5,607 bases of DNA from an uncultured Blautia sp. (lineage in GTDB: Bacteria > Bacillota > Clostridia > Lachnospirales > Lachnospiraceae). Both the position numbers and the translations under genes were made by a program. The stretch is from positions 1-5,607 of the forward strand of contig CAKRVX010000112.1 in assembly GCA_934409175.1 (NCBI GenBank). Direction: 5' to 3'. Within the stretch, counting starts at the first letter, position 1, and each line of letters opens with the position of its first letter. Below the pieces are notes generated by a model that searched no databases, had not been told where the DNA came from, and saw only the letters and a program-made list of their open reading frames with translations. Of this stretch, positions 1-5,607 are shown piece after piece.

Positions 1-60
1 TTTTCGAGAATCGTATGTGTTTCACTGTTTAGTTATCAAGGTTGTCTGTCTTGCGACAGC
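1..60 (-). other. Probable rRNA operon leader, 5' part, running off the left edge
   Basis: Read on the minus strand, the transcript from the promoter at 67-95 would begin near position 60. It first forms a small hairpin, CTGTC-GCAA-GACAG (46-59), a 5-bp stem closed by a GNRA tetraloop. Next comes CCTTGATAACTAAACAGTG (about 23-41). This resembles the CTTTGAAAACTGAACA-type boxA/antitermination stretch found in leaders and spacers of Firmicute rRNA operons. No coding frame with a ribosome site is visible. Seen: hairpin and motif. Known: such stretches precede 16S or 23S rRNA genes in clostridia. Inferred: a 16S gene or whole rRNA operon starts beyond the left edge. A tRNA cluster or other stable RNA is the alternative. 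Confidence 0.5.
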
Positions 61-66
61 TTGTTT

Positions 67-95
67 ACTTTACCACAGCTTTTTTGAGCTGTCAA
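67..95 (-). promoter_or_regulatory. Strong sigma-A-type promoter firing leftward
   Basis: On the minus strand a perfect -35 box TTGACA (90-95) is followed by exactly 17 bases and a -10 box TAAAGT (67-72). The predicted start is near position 60. A consensus -35 with optimal spacing fits a stable-RNA promoter and agrees with the rRNA-like leader just downstream. The spacer contains an inverted repeat (ACAGCT at 75-80, AGCTGT at 87-92) that overlaps the -35 box. It may be a protein site or chance. It can drive nothing inside the window. Confidence 0.65.
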
Positions 96-118
96 TCCTT
101 TTTTTGAATTTTTTTATG

Positions 119-162
119 AAAACAGCCATTCTCCACAGCTTAATGCTGTAAACAATGGCTGT
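119..162 (-). terminator. Nested-hairpin intrinsic terminator, leftward
   Basis: An outer 9-bp perfect stem (ACAGCCATT 122-130 with AATGGCTGT 154-162) encloses an inner 5-bp stem (ACAGC 135-139 with GCTGT 145-149, loop TTAAT). On the minus strand the outer stem is followed by a short TTTT run (119-122). This suits the end of any transcript crossing the surface-protein remnant, whose stop is about 200 bases upstream. It would also insulate the leftward promoter at 67-95. No comparable T-run follows on the plus strand, so leftward action is favoured. Confidence 0.6.
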
Positions 163-364
163 ACCTATTATTTTATAACTATGATTTGAACGGTTTTATT
201 TGTCGATGCATAATTTAGGCTTTTCTATAGCTGTAATTCATGTCTTTCTCTGCTATATTTTGCGAAAACCAATTTATATTGATCAGCGAAATACCAAAGT
301 GATAAAGGATAGTTCGTGAATATTCTGATAAAGCAACATTCACTATGAACAGAATAAATATTTG
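163..364. other. Gene-free interval between surface-protein stop and terminator
   Basis: About 200 AT-rich bases with no supported coding frame on either strand. The only structure seen is an imperfect hairpin at 312-350. GTGAAT (316-321) pairs with ATTCAC (338-343), and GTTC (312-315) pairs with GAAC (347-350) across a three-base bulge. No T-run follows on either strand, so I do not call it a terminator. It lies 15 bases past the surface-gene stop and could be a 3' end stabilising or processing structure. Confidence 0.4.
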
Positions 365-2743
365 TCATTTAACGGTTACTTTGATCTTATGATATACTCC
401 ATTGTTGGCAAGTACGTATATAGTACAAGTTCCCCGACCATTTGCTTTGATGATTCCGTCTTTACTTACAACTGCAACTTTGTTGTTACTTGTGTAGTAA
501 CGATAAGAACTGGTATGGAAAAGCTGCTTCTTCTTGCTGTTTTCAACTTTTGTTGTGCATCTGATTTTAAATGTTTTTCCGGCTGATAAAGTGACTTTAT
601 CTTTGTTTACTTTAATGGATGCAGCATTTGTAGTATTGGCTTGTTTTATGGCAATATGCAGAGTGTTGGATTTGGCAATATAAATCTTTCTTCCTTCGAC
701 CATTTTGTAAGCAGCAACAAAGTATTTATATTCGCGGTTGCTTTTCAGATTTTTATGTATAAAAGAAAGCTTTCCGTTTTTGACAGTTGCGAATTTCCTA
801 TAATTTGCACTGCCGTCACAATAACACCAGTAAGTTTCATAGCCGGTTGCACCGGAGTATTTCAGCCAGGAAAGCTTAATACTCTTATTACCACCCTGAC
901 CTTTTGCAAGCAATAATGGCAATTTCAGTTTTGCAATGGATTTTGCGTTTAAATTTGACTGATCACCTTGCTCAATTGTAAAAACAGCTTTTTTGAAAGT
1001 AATACTGTAATTTGGATTTGCTTCTTTTGGAGCGGAAGCAGTTATATTGTATCTACCAACTTTTTCGCCTGATTTCCTGGTAATTGTAATTCCAGAAAGT
1101 ATGTCGTTTTCAACAAGTCCATTTACTTTATATGTCAGTTCCGGGTCTGCTTTACCTGTAAATTTCTTTATATTATCAGGAGTTACAGTAACGATTTTGG
1201 GAGATATTTTAAATGTAGTTACTGCTGATGCCCATGTATAATTTTCTGTCTCACTGATTTCTGCCTTTACATAATATGTACCTGCATTTTTTGGAGCAGC
1301 TCCGGTTCCTTCAGCTCCGTTTACATTATTGGTAGGAATTGTACAATCCTTGTCTGTATAATATGTAAATTTCTCTGCTCCCTGTTCTATATTTCCTGTT
1401 ACTACTGGTGTATCTGCCGGTTCACCATAAGTCCAATCTTTGATAGTCACTTCTGGTGTTATCTGTGCTTTTGTAATATTAAATGACTTCCAGGCTTTTT
1501 CACCATTACTTAATTCTACATACGCCTTATACTTGCCAATTTCCGTTGGTGCTCCAGGTAATGCATCTGATGAGTTTTCACTGAAATATTGAATAGCACT
1601 TGCTGTAACTCCTGTAAGTTTCGTTATTTCTGCTCCAAAACTTGCTTTATCATATGGTTTTCCTGTATATTCCATATCATCAGCCTGCAGAACAGATGTA
1701 ACTCCATCTGAGTCATATTTGCAACCAGAATTTGTACATTTTACAGTTATCTTATTTTCTTCAGATTCATAGATCCACTGATGTTGCCGTTGATTAACAA
1801 AAATATAATCATTTCCCTGTTCACTTTTATTTCCGTCATCATCGTAAGCTGTTACCACCGCTAAATAATAGAGATTTCCTTCTGAAACCTGAAGAGTATC
1901 TTGGTTTTCTCCTTCCAGTTCTATCCATTCGCCGGAAGCGCTGTCCCATTTGGCCCAGATGTATTCATAATGGATTCCTTCCATCTTATTTGTGACTTCA
2001 GCCTTTAAAGTAATATCTGAGCCTTTACATACGTTACCTGGTCCGGAAACAGTTACTTCCGGTGTGCATATTTTAATTCCATTTGTTAAAATATTTATCG
2101 TTTCCGGCAGAGATGAATCATCGTTAATTCTGGAATCATCACTTACTGTTTCCTGATTTTTTTCAAAATACCAGCTTATTTCGTAACCTGGTTTCAGTGC
2201 AACACCATCCAATTCAGGGAGAGTATAACCTTCATTTATTGTCCATACGTCATCCTCTCTTTTTTCATAATAAATATACTGATTGTATAATTTCCTCTGG
2301 GTATCTACAGTTTCTGCTGTATCGCCTTCTGTTTTCCTGAATATCACATCTAATTCATATGTGGGGGTATATGATTGAGAATTATTTACTCTTTTGATTG
2401 CTTCACTGTATGATGCTGCATTTGGGAAGACAATAAAACTTTTTCCATTTTGGAATGCATATCTATCATACCCTGAATAGTCACTTGCCCGTTTTACATA
2501 TATAGTAGACACTCTGCTGGAGCCATTATTATTTGTATTAAATGCTTCTGCGCCAATATTTGCAACTGATTCCGGTATATCTACTGCAAAACTCATATCT
2601 GCCGGAAAGCTATCTCGAAAACACTGTTTTCCAATAGTTAGCAAAGTATCTGGAAAGGCAACCGGTCTGTCCCCTGTATAGGAAGCATATTTTACACTTC
2701 TTAAGTATGCACAGTTACTGAAAACACCTGCTCCAGTATTCAT
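365..2743 (-). CDS. BspA-like LRR / MBG / FN3 / Big_2 surface protein, 3' part of a frameshifted gene
   Basis: This is a 792-residue open frame with the architecture of a secreted or surface-exposed, probably adhesin-like protein. Modules in order (approximate residues): end of an LRR_5/BspA-type repeat block 1-115; a segment loosely like InlB B-repeats (GYTLPELDG, KPGYEISWYF) 125-220; an Ig-like domain 228-318; an MBG-like domain 350-424; a second 'WTYGEPADTPVVTGN' MBG-like domain 428-516; MBG_2 (ends NPNYSITFKKAVFTI) 516-590; fibronectin III (WLKYSGATGYETYW) 609-695; Big_2 (ASIKVNKDKVTL to IKVTVK) 708-792. The Big_2 module ends right at the stop, as is usual for these proteins, so the 3' end looks intact. 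The first ATG is not credible as a real start. It falls inside an LRR repeat, has AGG only two bases upstream, and gives no signal peptide. The missing upstream repeats are found in another frame at 2715-2975. No LPxTG or transmembrane anchor is visible. It is most likely the 3' part of a pseudogene. A sequencing error at the shift would not restore a full gene, because stops and the missing 5' end remain. Confidence 0.85.
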   Translation of the reverse strand: MNTGAGVFSNCAYLRSVKYASYTGDRPVAFPDTLLTIGKQCFRDSFPADMSFAVDIPESVANIGAEAFNTNNNGSSRVSTIYVKRASDYSGYDRYAFQNGKSFIVFPNAASYSEAIKRVNNSQSYTPTYELDVIFRKTEGDTAETVDTQRKLYNQYIYYEKREDDVWTINEGYTLPELDGVALKPGYEISWYFEKNQETVSDDSRINDDSSLPETINILTNGIKICTPEVTVSGPGNVCKGSDITLKAEVTNKMEGIHYEYIWAKWDSASGEWIELEGENQDTLQVSEGNLYYLAVVTAYDDDGNKSEQGNDYIFVNQRQHQWIYESEENKITVKCTNSGCKYDSDGVTSVLQADDMEYTGKPYDKASFGAEITKLTGVTASAIQYFSENSSDALPGAPTEIGKYKAYVELSNGEKAWKSFNITKAQITPEVTIKDWTYGEPADTPVVTGNIEQGAEKFTYYTDKDCTIPTNNVNGAEGTGAAPKNAGTYYVKAEISETENYTWASAVTTFKISPKIVTVTPDNIKKFTGKADPELTYKVNGLVENDILSGITITRKSGEKVGRYNITASAPKEANPNYSITFKKAVFTIEQGDQSNLNAKSIAKLKLPLLLAKGQGGNKSIKLSWLKYSGATGYETYWCYCDGSANYRKFATVKNGKLSFIHKNLKSNREYKYFVAAYKMVEGRKIYIAKSNTLHIAIKQANTTNAASIKVNKDKVTLSAGKTFKIRCTTKVENSKKKQLFHTSSYRYYTSNNKVAVVSKDGIIKANGRGTCTIYVLANNGVYHKIKVTVK

Positions 2744-2975
2744 ATCCTAATGTTGTTAATGTATCAGTTAATACTGCACTTGTAACAGAAGATCCTTTAA
2801 AAGCTCCAGAGCCAATTGTTGTTACTGCTGTTTTAGATAAATCTACTGCACCGGTAAGTTCCGGTCTGTCATAAAAAGCATATTCACTTATAGAAGTAAG
2901 ATTTGAAGCCTCTGAAAAATCAACACTTACAATTTTTATTTTATTTATCTGTGTGAATTTTAGTAATACTGTTTG
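2715..2975 (-). pseudogene. Displaced 5' fragment of the LRR surface-protein gene
   Basis: On the minus strand an 86-codon stop-to-stop stretch encodes BspA-type LRR sequence, for example KIVSVDFSEASNLTSISEYA and DLSKTAVTTIGSGAFKG, and ends its useful part with DTLTTLG. It then runs out of register as YEYWSRCFQ and stops at 2715-2717. The next frame resumes the repeat as TGAGVFSNCAYLRSVKY. Removing one base around 2735-2750 joins the two into an ordinary LRR_5 repeat, so the break is a one-base insertion (or equivalent). Upstream, the same frame has stops at 2976-2978 (TAA) and 2994-2996 (TGA), and no ATG or ribosome site. Between those stops and 3055 the frame reads NKSSLKKITLANIHN, which is weakly LRR-like and suggests further decayed repeats. 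The fragment cannot be translated independently as it stands. Confidence 0.8.
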
Positions 2976-3055
2976 TTAATACCTGCTTTTTAATCAATTG
3001 TGAATATTCGCCAGCGTAATTTTTTTCAGGCTGGATTTGTTTTTATATTTTGTGG

Positions 3056-3544
3056 TTATTTGTGAATATAAAGTTTTATTAGCACTATGCCTGCCAGTAT
3101 TACTGGAATAACCATTAACACAGTAATTTCGACGCCCTGAATAAAAAAGGCCGATATACAGGTAAGAATAAGGAAAATAATCAGCTTCATCCAGGCATCT
3201 GCCAGTATCTTTTCCTTTTTGATCAGTACACAGGAAATAGCAAGTGTGATCAGGAAAAGTAAAAACAAGATTAATATTCCAGCTGCCAGTATAATAGTGA
3301 CTATTCCGGACACGCTTCCAAACAGAGTAGCAAGGGAGCCGGGAAGTATAAGATATCCGCTGATGTAGTCTGTCATACTTTGAGCTTTGGCAGTCAGACT
3401 CATTCCTGCATCAGTGATTTGTTCAGCATATCTGTTAAATAATATGATTCCTATTTCTATACAGAGAAGTGATAATGTATATATACTGAGCAGTAGTGTA
3501 GATATTAGTGTTTCAGGTGGTGTTGTTTGATTTTTTCTGTTCAT
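3056..3544 (-). CDS. Small multi-spanning membrane protein, unknown function
   Basis: A 162-residue hydrophobic protein of no family I recognise. The start at 3544 is chosen because GGAGGGAG (3551-3558) sits about nine bases upstream. A longer frame to 3655 would run back over the preceding gene with poor-looking sequence. The N-terminus is short, polar and positively charged (MNRKNQTTPP). Likely membrane segments are residues 13-35, 79-108, 120-137 and 139-158, with a further weakly hydrophobic stretch at 61-77. A polar loop lies at 37-60. A charged KKEKILADAWMK loop lies between the second and third segments and is probably cytoplasmic. No catalytic motif is visible. It follows the nuclease-NTPase gene by 55 bases on the same strand with no terminator between them, so co-transcription is likely. 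It could be a membrane anchor, sensor or pore-forming partner of that protein, but this is inferred from position only. No clear terminator follows its stop. Confidence 0.8.
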   Translation of the reverse strand: MNRKNQTTPPETLISTLLLSIYTLSLLCIEIGIILFNRYAEQITDAGMSLTAKAQSMTDYISGYLILPGSLATLFGSVSGIVTIILAAGILILFLLFLITLAISCVLIKKEKILADAWMKLIIFLILTCISAFFIQGVEITVLMVIPVILAGIVLIKLYIHK

Positions 3545-3550
3545 AAAATA

Positions 3551-3558
3551 CTCCCTCC
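3551..3558 (-). promoter_or_regulatory. Strong ribosome binding site fixing the membrane-protein start
   Basis: GGAGGGAG on the minus strand contains the full GGAGG anti-16S core, about nine bases before the ATG at 3544-3542. It decides between this start and in-frame ATGs further upstream that lack such a site. It is much stronger than the site of the first gene of the pair (AAAGG before 5135), which suggests the membrane protein may be translated more efficiently. Confidence 0.85.
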
Positions 3559-3599
3559 AAACAATATGATCAAACATTTGCATAAAGATAAGGTTTTTA

Positions 3600-5135
3600 T
3601 TATCTGACAGTATCCGGCTGCAAAAGTGCAAGTAATGATTCATATACAGATACATTTTCTCTGATAATTATGGAAAGCTCCTCTTTTGCCTGATTTAGTT
3701 GGTGAAACAGGTAACGGACATCGGACCAGTTTTCTTTATTGGAAGATTTTGAACGCAGATATCTGTTTTTGTCGTAATAATAACGTTCATCCAGTACAAT
3801 AACAAGACGTTTAATATCTCTGACAGCAGTAATTTCAATTTCATCGGCAGTTCTATTCTCGGAAATCTCTGATTCGATAACCTTTGTACCAATTGTAGTT
3901 TTGTTATCAGCAGTTTTGTTGGTCGAACTGTAAATTGATGGTTTATACTGATAGCCCTGGCTGATATAATCAGCTAATAAAGCATCGGTCTCATTTTTAT
4001 TGTTTGTGTATACAACTGAGACATGCGGATAGGGTTTGGAGGTCTTTCTGTCTGTGAGGTGCATCATGTTCTGGATAAATGAGGACAGCTCTGCGTTGGT
4101 GCGGATACGGTTGGTTAAGTGAAACATGTAAATCTCTGGCAGATTTTCTATAAGTTCTATCATATTTGTCCCTAATTCATCCGGACATATGGCATCTTCA
4201 GAATCACTGGAAAATATTATGGGGAAATGACCTTCTGCCTGCTTTATTAAAATCTGTAGTTTTTCTGCAGAAAGTAAATGTGCTTCATCTACCAGAACTG
4301 CGCTGTAATTTTCCAGCGGTATGTTTTCAGTTAGATGATTGTCTGAGAGAAAAACGATACGTTGCAAACGTTCATGTAATATCTTCCATTCTTTTCCGGC
4401 ATTGCCACAGTGAATCATGCACACTTGCTGGCGTCTGGAGAGTTTCATAGCAATATCATAGAGAAGAAGCGTTTTTCCTGTTCCGGGGAGACCGGTGAAA
4501 CAAAAATATCCGGATTGGCTGGTACGAAGTTTCTTCAGAATCTGGCGCTGGATGTCGCGCTGCTGGGAGGTCAGGAAATATTCTTTTTTCAGGAAGCGGG
4601 CTGGCTCTGTAATTGGGGAGATCAGATACAATTCGGTCTGGAACAGATCATCAATATTTCCCTGGTAATCACTGCTCTCTTTCTGCAGTGCCATGCACAG
4701 ATCATTCCAGTCTGCATCTACAATATGATCATGATTCGTAAGCCTTACAAGCTGATTCTGGCTGCTGATGTAAGTATAGGACTGTATGGACCGTCCAAGA
4801 ACGGAAAGATAGTAACGGTTCTGTATGAGCTGTTTACGGATTGACTCATCCGATACGATTCCGCTTTTTAATTCAATGTTTATGATCTGATCTTCTTTAA
4901 TCTGAAGAAGATCAAACTCTTTTCCTAATCTGGGAATCTGGTAAGAATAGAAAAAACGCAGAGAACAGACCTTCTGCATATGCATTTCAAGCTGGCTTAC
5001 CAATGCTCTCATACTCTCCAGCTCCCATTCCCGTATTTTAAGGAAGTATTCCCTTCCGGATAACTGACGTTCCAGTTTTGACAGAGAAGATATACTCTGC
5101 TTTCTTGTAAGCGTATATATAGATATGGATCTCAT
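3600..5135 (-). CDS. PD-(D/E)xK-like nuclease fused to SF1 helicase-like (DUF2075-like) NTPase
   Basis: A 511-residue, probably cytoplasmic protein with two recognisable parts. Residues 60-112 look like a NERD/restriction-type PD-(D/E)xK nuclease core: KEFDLLQI (D75), then INIELKSG (E88-x-K90), then a helix with Q102 and YYL (108-110). From about 205 there is a P-loop NTPase: Walker A GLPGTGKT (215-222), Walker B LVDEAHLL (281-288), a motif III-like IIFSSDSED (306-314), and an LTNRIRTN block (340-347) matching the LT-R-FRT motif of SF1/DUF2075 helicases. The C-terminal helicase motifs are recognisable but altered: ITAVRDIKRLVIVLD (435-449) stands where QG-EFD-V is expected, and HQLNQAKEEL (478-487) where an A-LTRAKEKL arginine motif is expected. 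Residues 395-430 are a polar, low-complexity insert. The start at 5135 has a modest AAAGG site eight bases upstream and no in-frame ATG before it. It is the first gene of a two-gene unit with the membrane protein. The family is known for nucleic-acid processing. A role in DNA repair or phage defence is inference. Confidence 0.85.
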   Translation of the reverse strand: MRSISIYTLTRKQSISSLSKLERQLSGREYFLKIREWELESMRALVSQLEMHMQKVCSLRFFYSYQIPRLGKEFDLLQIKEDQIINIELKSGIVSDESIRKQLIQNRYYLSVLGRSIQSYTYISSQNQLVRLTNHDHIVDADWNDLCMALQKESSDYQGNIDDLFQTELYLISPITEPARFLKKEYFLTSQQRDIQRQILKKLRTSQSGYFCFTGLPGTGKTLLLYDIAMKLSRRQQVCMIHCGNAGKEWKILHERLQRIVFLSDNHLTENIPLENYSAVLVDEAHLLSAEKLQILIKQAEGHFPIIFSSDSEDAICPDELGTNMIELIENLPEIYMFHLTNRIRTNAELSSFIQNMMHLTDRKTSKPYPHVSVVYTNNKNETDALLADYISQGYQYKPSIYSSTNKTADNKTTIGTKVIESEISENRTADEIEITAVRDIKRLVIVLDERYYYDKNRYLRSKSSNKENWSDVRYLFHQLNQAKEELSIIIRENVSVYESLLALLQPDTVR

Positions 5136-5240
5136 AATTTCTGCCTTTCATTTTTGACGGATATGGTTTCAGAATTATTTGAGATATCTGAAAAATTCTC
5201 TTTCTGAGAAAAATTAATGCCTGGATTCTTCTTTTATACA

Positions 5241-5249
5241 ATTATAGCA
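5241..5249 (-). promoter_or_regulatory. Extended -10 promoter of the nuclease-NTPase operon
   Basis: The minus strand carries TGCTATAAT: a perfect -10 box TATAAT (5241-5246) with the TGn extension (5247-5249). No good -35 box lies 16-18 bases upstream, as is common for extended -10 promoters. Transcription would start near 5234 and give a leader of about 100 bases before the ATG at 5135. That leader contains a repeated AATTTTTC but no riboswitch I recognise. Confidence 0.6.
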
Positions 5250-5279
5250 GATATTAAAAATCAGAGATAGTCTTAAAAC

Positions 5280-5329
5280 TTTTTTGTGTCATAGAAACAT
5301 TATGTAGTAATTTCCTATGACATAAAAAA
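5280..5329. repeat. Long inverted repeat upstream of the nuclease-NTPase operon
   Basis: TGTCATAG (5287-5294) and CTATGACA (5315-5322) are perfect 8-base inverted arms. Pairing extends outward through one G-T pair into a T-run against an A-run (5280-5285 with 5324-5329). It also extends inward by three more pairs past a single bulged C. Centre-to-centre the arms are 28 bases apart. The repeat lies just upstream of where the -35 region of the promoter at 5241-5249 would be, and it abuts the MATE terminator. No T-run follows the hairpin in either direction, so a regulator-binding site is more likely than a terminator. Confidence 0.5.
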
Positions 5330-5356
5330 CAGCCAGGTGAAAATTATCCTGGCTGT
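5324..5356 (-). terminator. Intrinsic terminator of the MATE transporter gene
   Basis: A perfect 9-bp stem (ACAGCCAGG 5329-5337 with CCTGGCTGT 5348-5356) encloses a 10-base AT-rich loop. On the minus strand it is followed by an uninterrupted T-run (5324-5329). It begins 14 bases past the transporter stop at 5371. It separates that gene from the nuclease-NTPase operon, which therefore needs its own promoter. Confidence 0.9.
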
Positions 5357-5370
5357 AAAGAACTATATAG

Positions 5371-5607
5371 TTATATAACTTTGTACTGTTTCCACTTTCC
5401 CTGTCTGAATCGGATCCAGAAGATAATTCCTCTGACTGTCCAGTCCAGGCACATGGCCAGTGCGATTCCTATAACGCCCATATTGAGAACAATACCAAAA
5501 AGGATGGATAATATAAGTCGTATACCTATGGTGGTAAATAAGGATATTGCCGTGGTGAAGTTTACATCTCCTGTTGCACGAAGCCCTTTTCCAAGCGGGT
5601 CGGCAAA
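5371..5607 (-). CDS. MATE-family efflux transporter, C-terminal 78 residues (partial)
   Basis: The frame is open from the right edge to TAA at 5371-5373 and encodes the last 78 residues of a multidrug and toxin extrusion (MATE) transporter, a family of roughly 450 residues with 12 membrane helices. Recognisable family features are the PLGKGLRATGDVNFTT stretch, which matches the conserved P-...-LRA-GD entry to the penultimate helix pair. Then come two hydrophobic helices (about residues 20-43 and 45-62) around NMGVIGIALAMCLDW. The tail is the typical basic RFRQGKWKQYKVI. Such proteins sit in the cytoplasmic membrane and export cationic or drug-like compounds using Na+ or H+ gradients. The substrate cannot be judged from this part. 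The start lies outside the window. The gene has its own terminator and is not in operon with its left neighbour. Confidence 0.87.
   Translation of the reverse strand, partial: FADPLGKGLRATGDVNFTTAISLFTTIGIRLILSILFGIVLNMGVIGIALAMCLDWTVRGIIFWIRFRQGKWKQYKVI

Noticed and set aside
362..586. 74-codon plus-strand open frame opposite the Big_2 module
   Set aside because: It is the complement of a well-recognised Big_2 domain, and no convincing ribosome site precedes it.
641..1241. Two plus-strand open frames of 91 and 64 codons
   Set aside because: Both are antisense to the MBG, FN3 and Big_2 modules of the surface protein, whose domain patterns explain this sequence.
3011..3034. CCAGC/GCTGG hairpin after the membrane-protein gene as its terminator
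   Set aside because: The stem is only 5 bp, and on the minus strand no T-run follows. A T-rich stretch follows only on the plus strand, where there is no gene to terminate.
3545..3655. N-terminal extension of the membrane protein to an ATG at 3655
   Set aside because: It would overlap the end of the NTPase gene and lacks a ribosome site. The ATG at 3544 has a GGAGG core at ideal spacing.
4166..4450. 94-codon open frame on the plus strand
   Set aside because: It is antisense to the NTPase core including Walker B, with no ribosome site or recognisable protein features.
4410..4844. 144-codon open frame on the plus strand
   Set aside because: It lies wholly opposite the nuclease-NTPase gene. 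Its protein has no coherent domain, and the minus-strand frame carries clear Walker A and other motifs over the same bases.
5038..5241. 67-codon minus-strand frame overlapping the start of the NTPase gene
   Set aside because: It is out of frame with the NTPase, rich in low-complexity I/Y/K sequence and without a ribosome site. An upstream ATG just before 5135 belongs to this frame and is 16 bases off, so it cannot extend the NTPase.
1..5607. CRISPR array, insertion sequence or phage attachment site
   Set aside because: No regularly spaced direct repeats, transposase-like frame, terminal inverted repeats with target duplication, or tRNA gene were seen.

Overview
The window is AT-rich DNA that looks like a Firmicute chromosome, most likely a gut Lachnospiraceae-type Clostridium. 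The grounds are a BspA-type leucine-rich-repeat (LRR) surface protein ending in MBG, fibronectin III and Big_2 modules, a GGAGG ribosome site, T-rich intrinsic terminators, and a left edge resembling a clostridial rRNA operon leader. This placement rests on gene style only, not on a database match. Every gene supported here is on the minus strand, so transcription runs right to left.

Layout from right to left (transcription order). 5371-5607 is the last 78 codons of a MATE-family efflux transporter, closed by a strong intrinsic terminator at 5324-5356. An inverted repeat and an extended -10 promoter follow. They lead into a two-gene unit: a 511-residue protein with a PD-(D/E)xK-like nuclease region fused to a superfamily 1 helicase-like (DUF2075-like) NTPase, then, 55 bases on, a 162-residue multi-spanning membrane protein behind a near-perfect ribosome site. 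This pair belongs to no system I can name and is the best candidate in the window for something undescribed, possibly defence-related.

Left of that lies the decayed remains of a large BspA-like surface protein. A 5' fragment (2715-2975) in one frame carries LRR repeats with no start codon. The rest (365-2743) is in another frame, so a frameshift near 2735-2750 splits the gene. No signal peptide or 5' end exists between it and the upstream gene, and two further in-frame stops lie just upstream. It is most likely a 5'-truncated pseudogene.

The left 360 bases hold no gene. They contain a nested hairpin with a short T-run (leftward terminator, 119-162) and then a strong leftward promoter (TTGACA, 17 bases, TAAAGT). 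The short leader after it resembles an rRNA operon leader, with a GCAA-capped hairpin and a boxA-like stretch. The probable rRNA genes lie outside the window.

Functionally, the MATE pump, the nuclease-NTPase/membrane pair, the broken surface gene and the presumed rRNA promoter are four separate units. Only the NTPase and the membrane protein are likely to act together.
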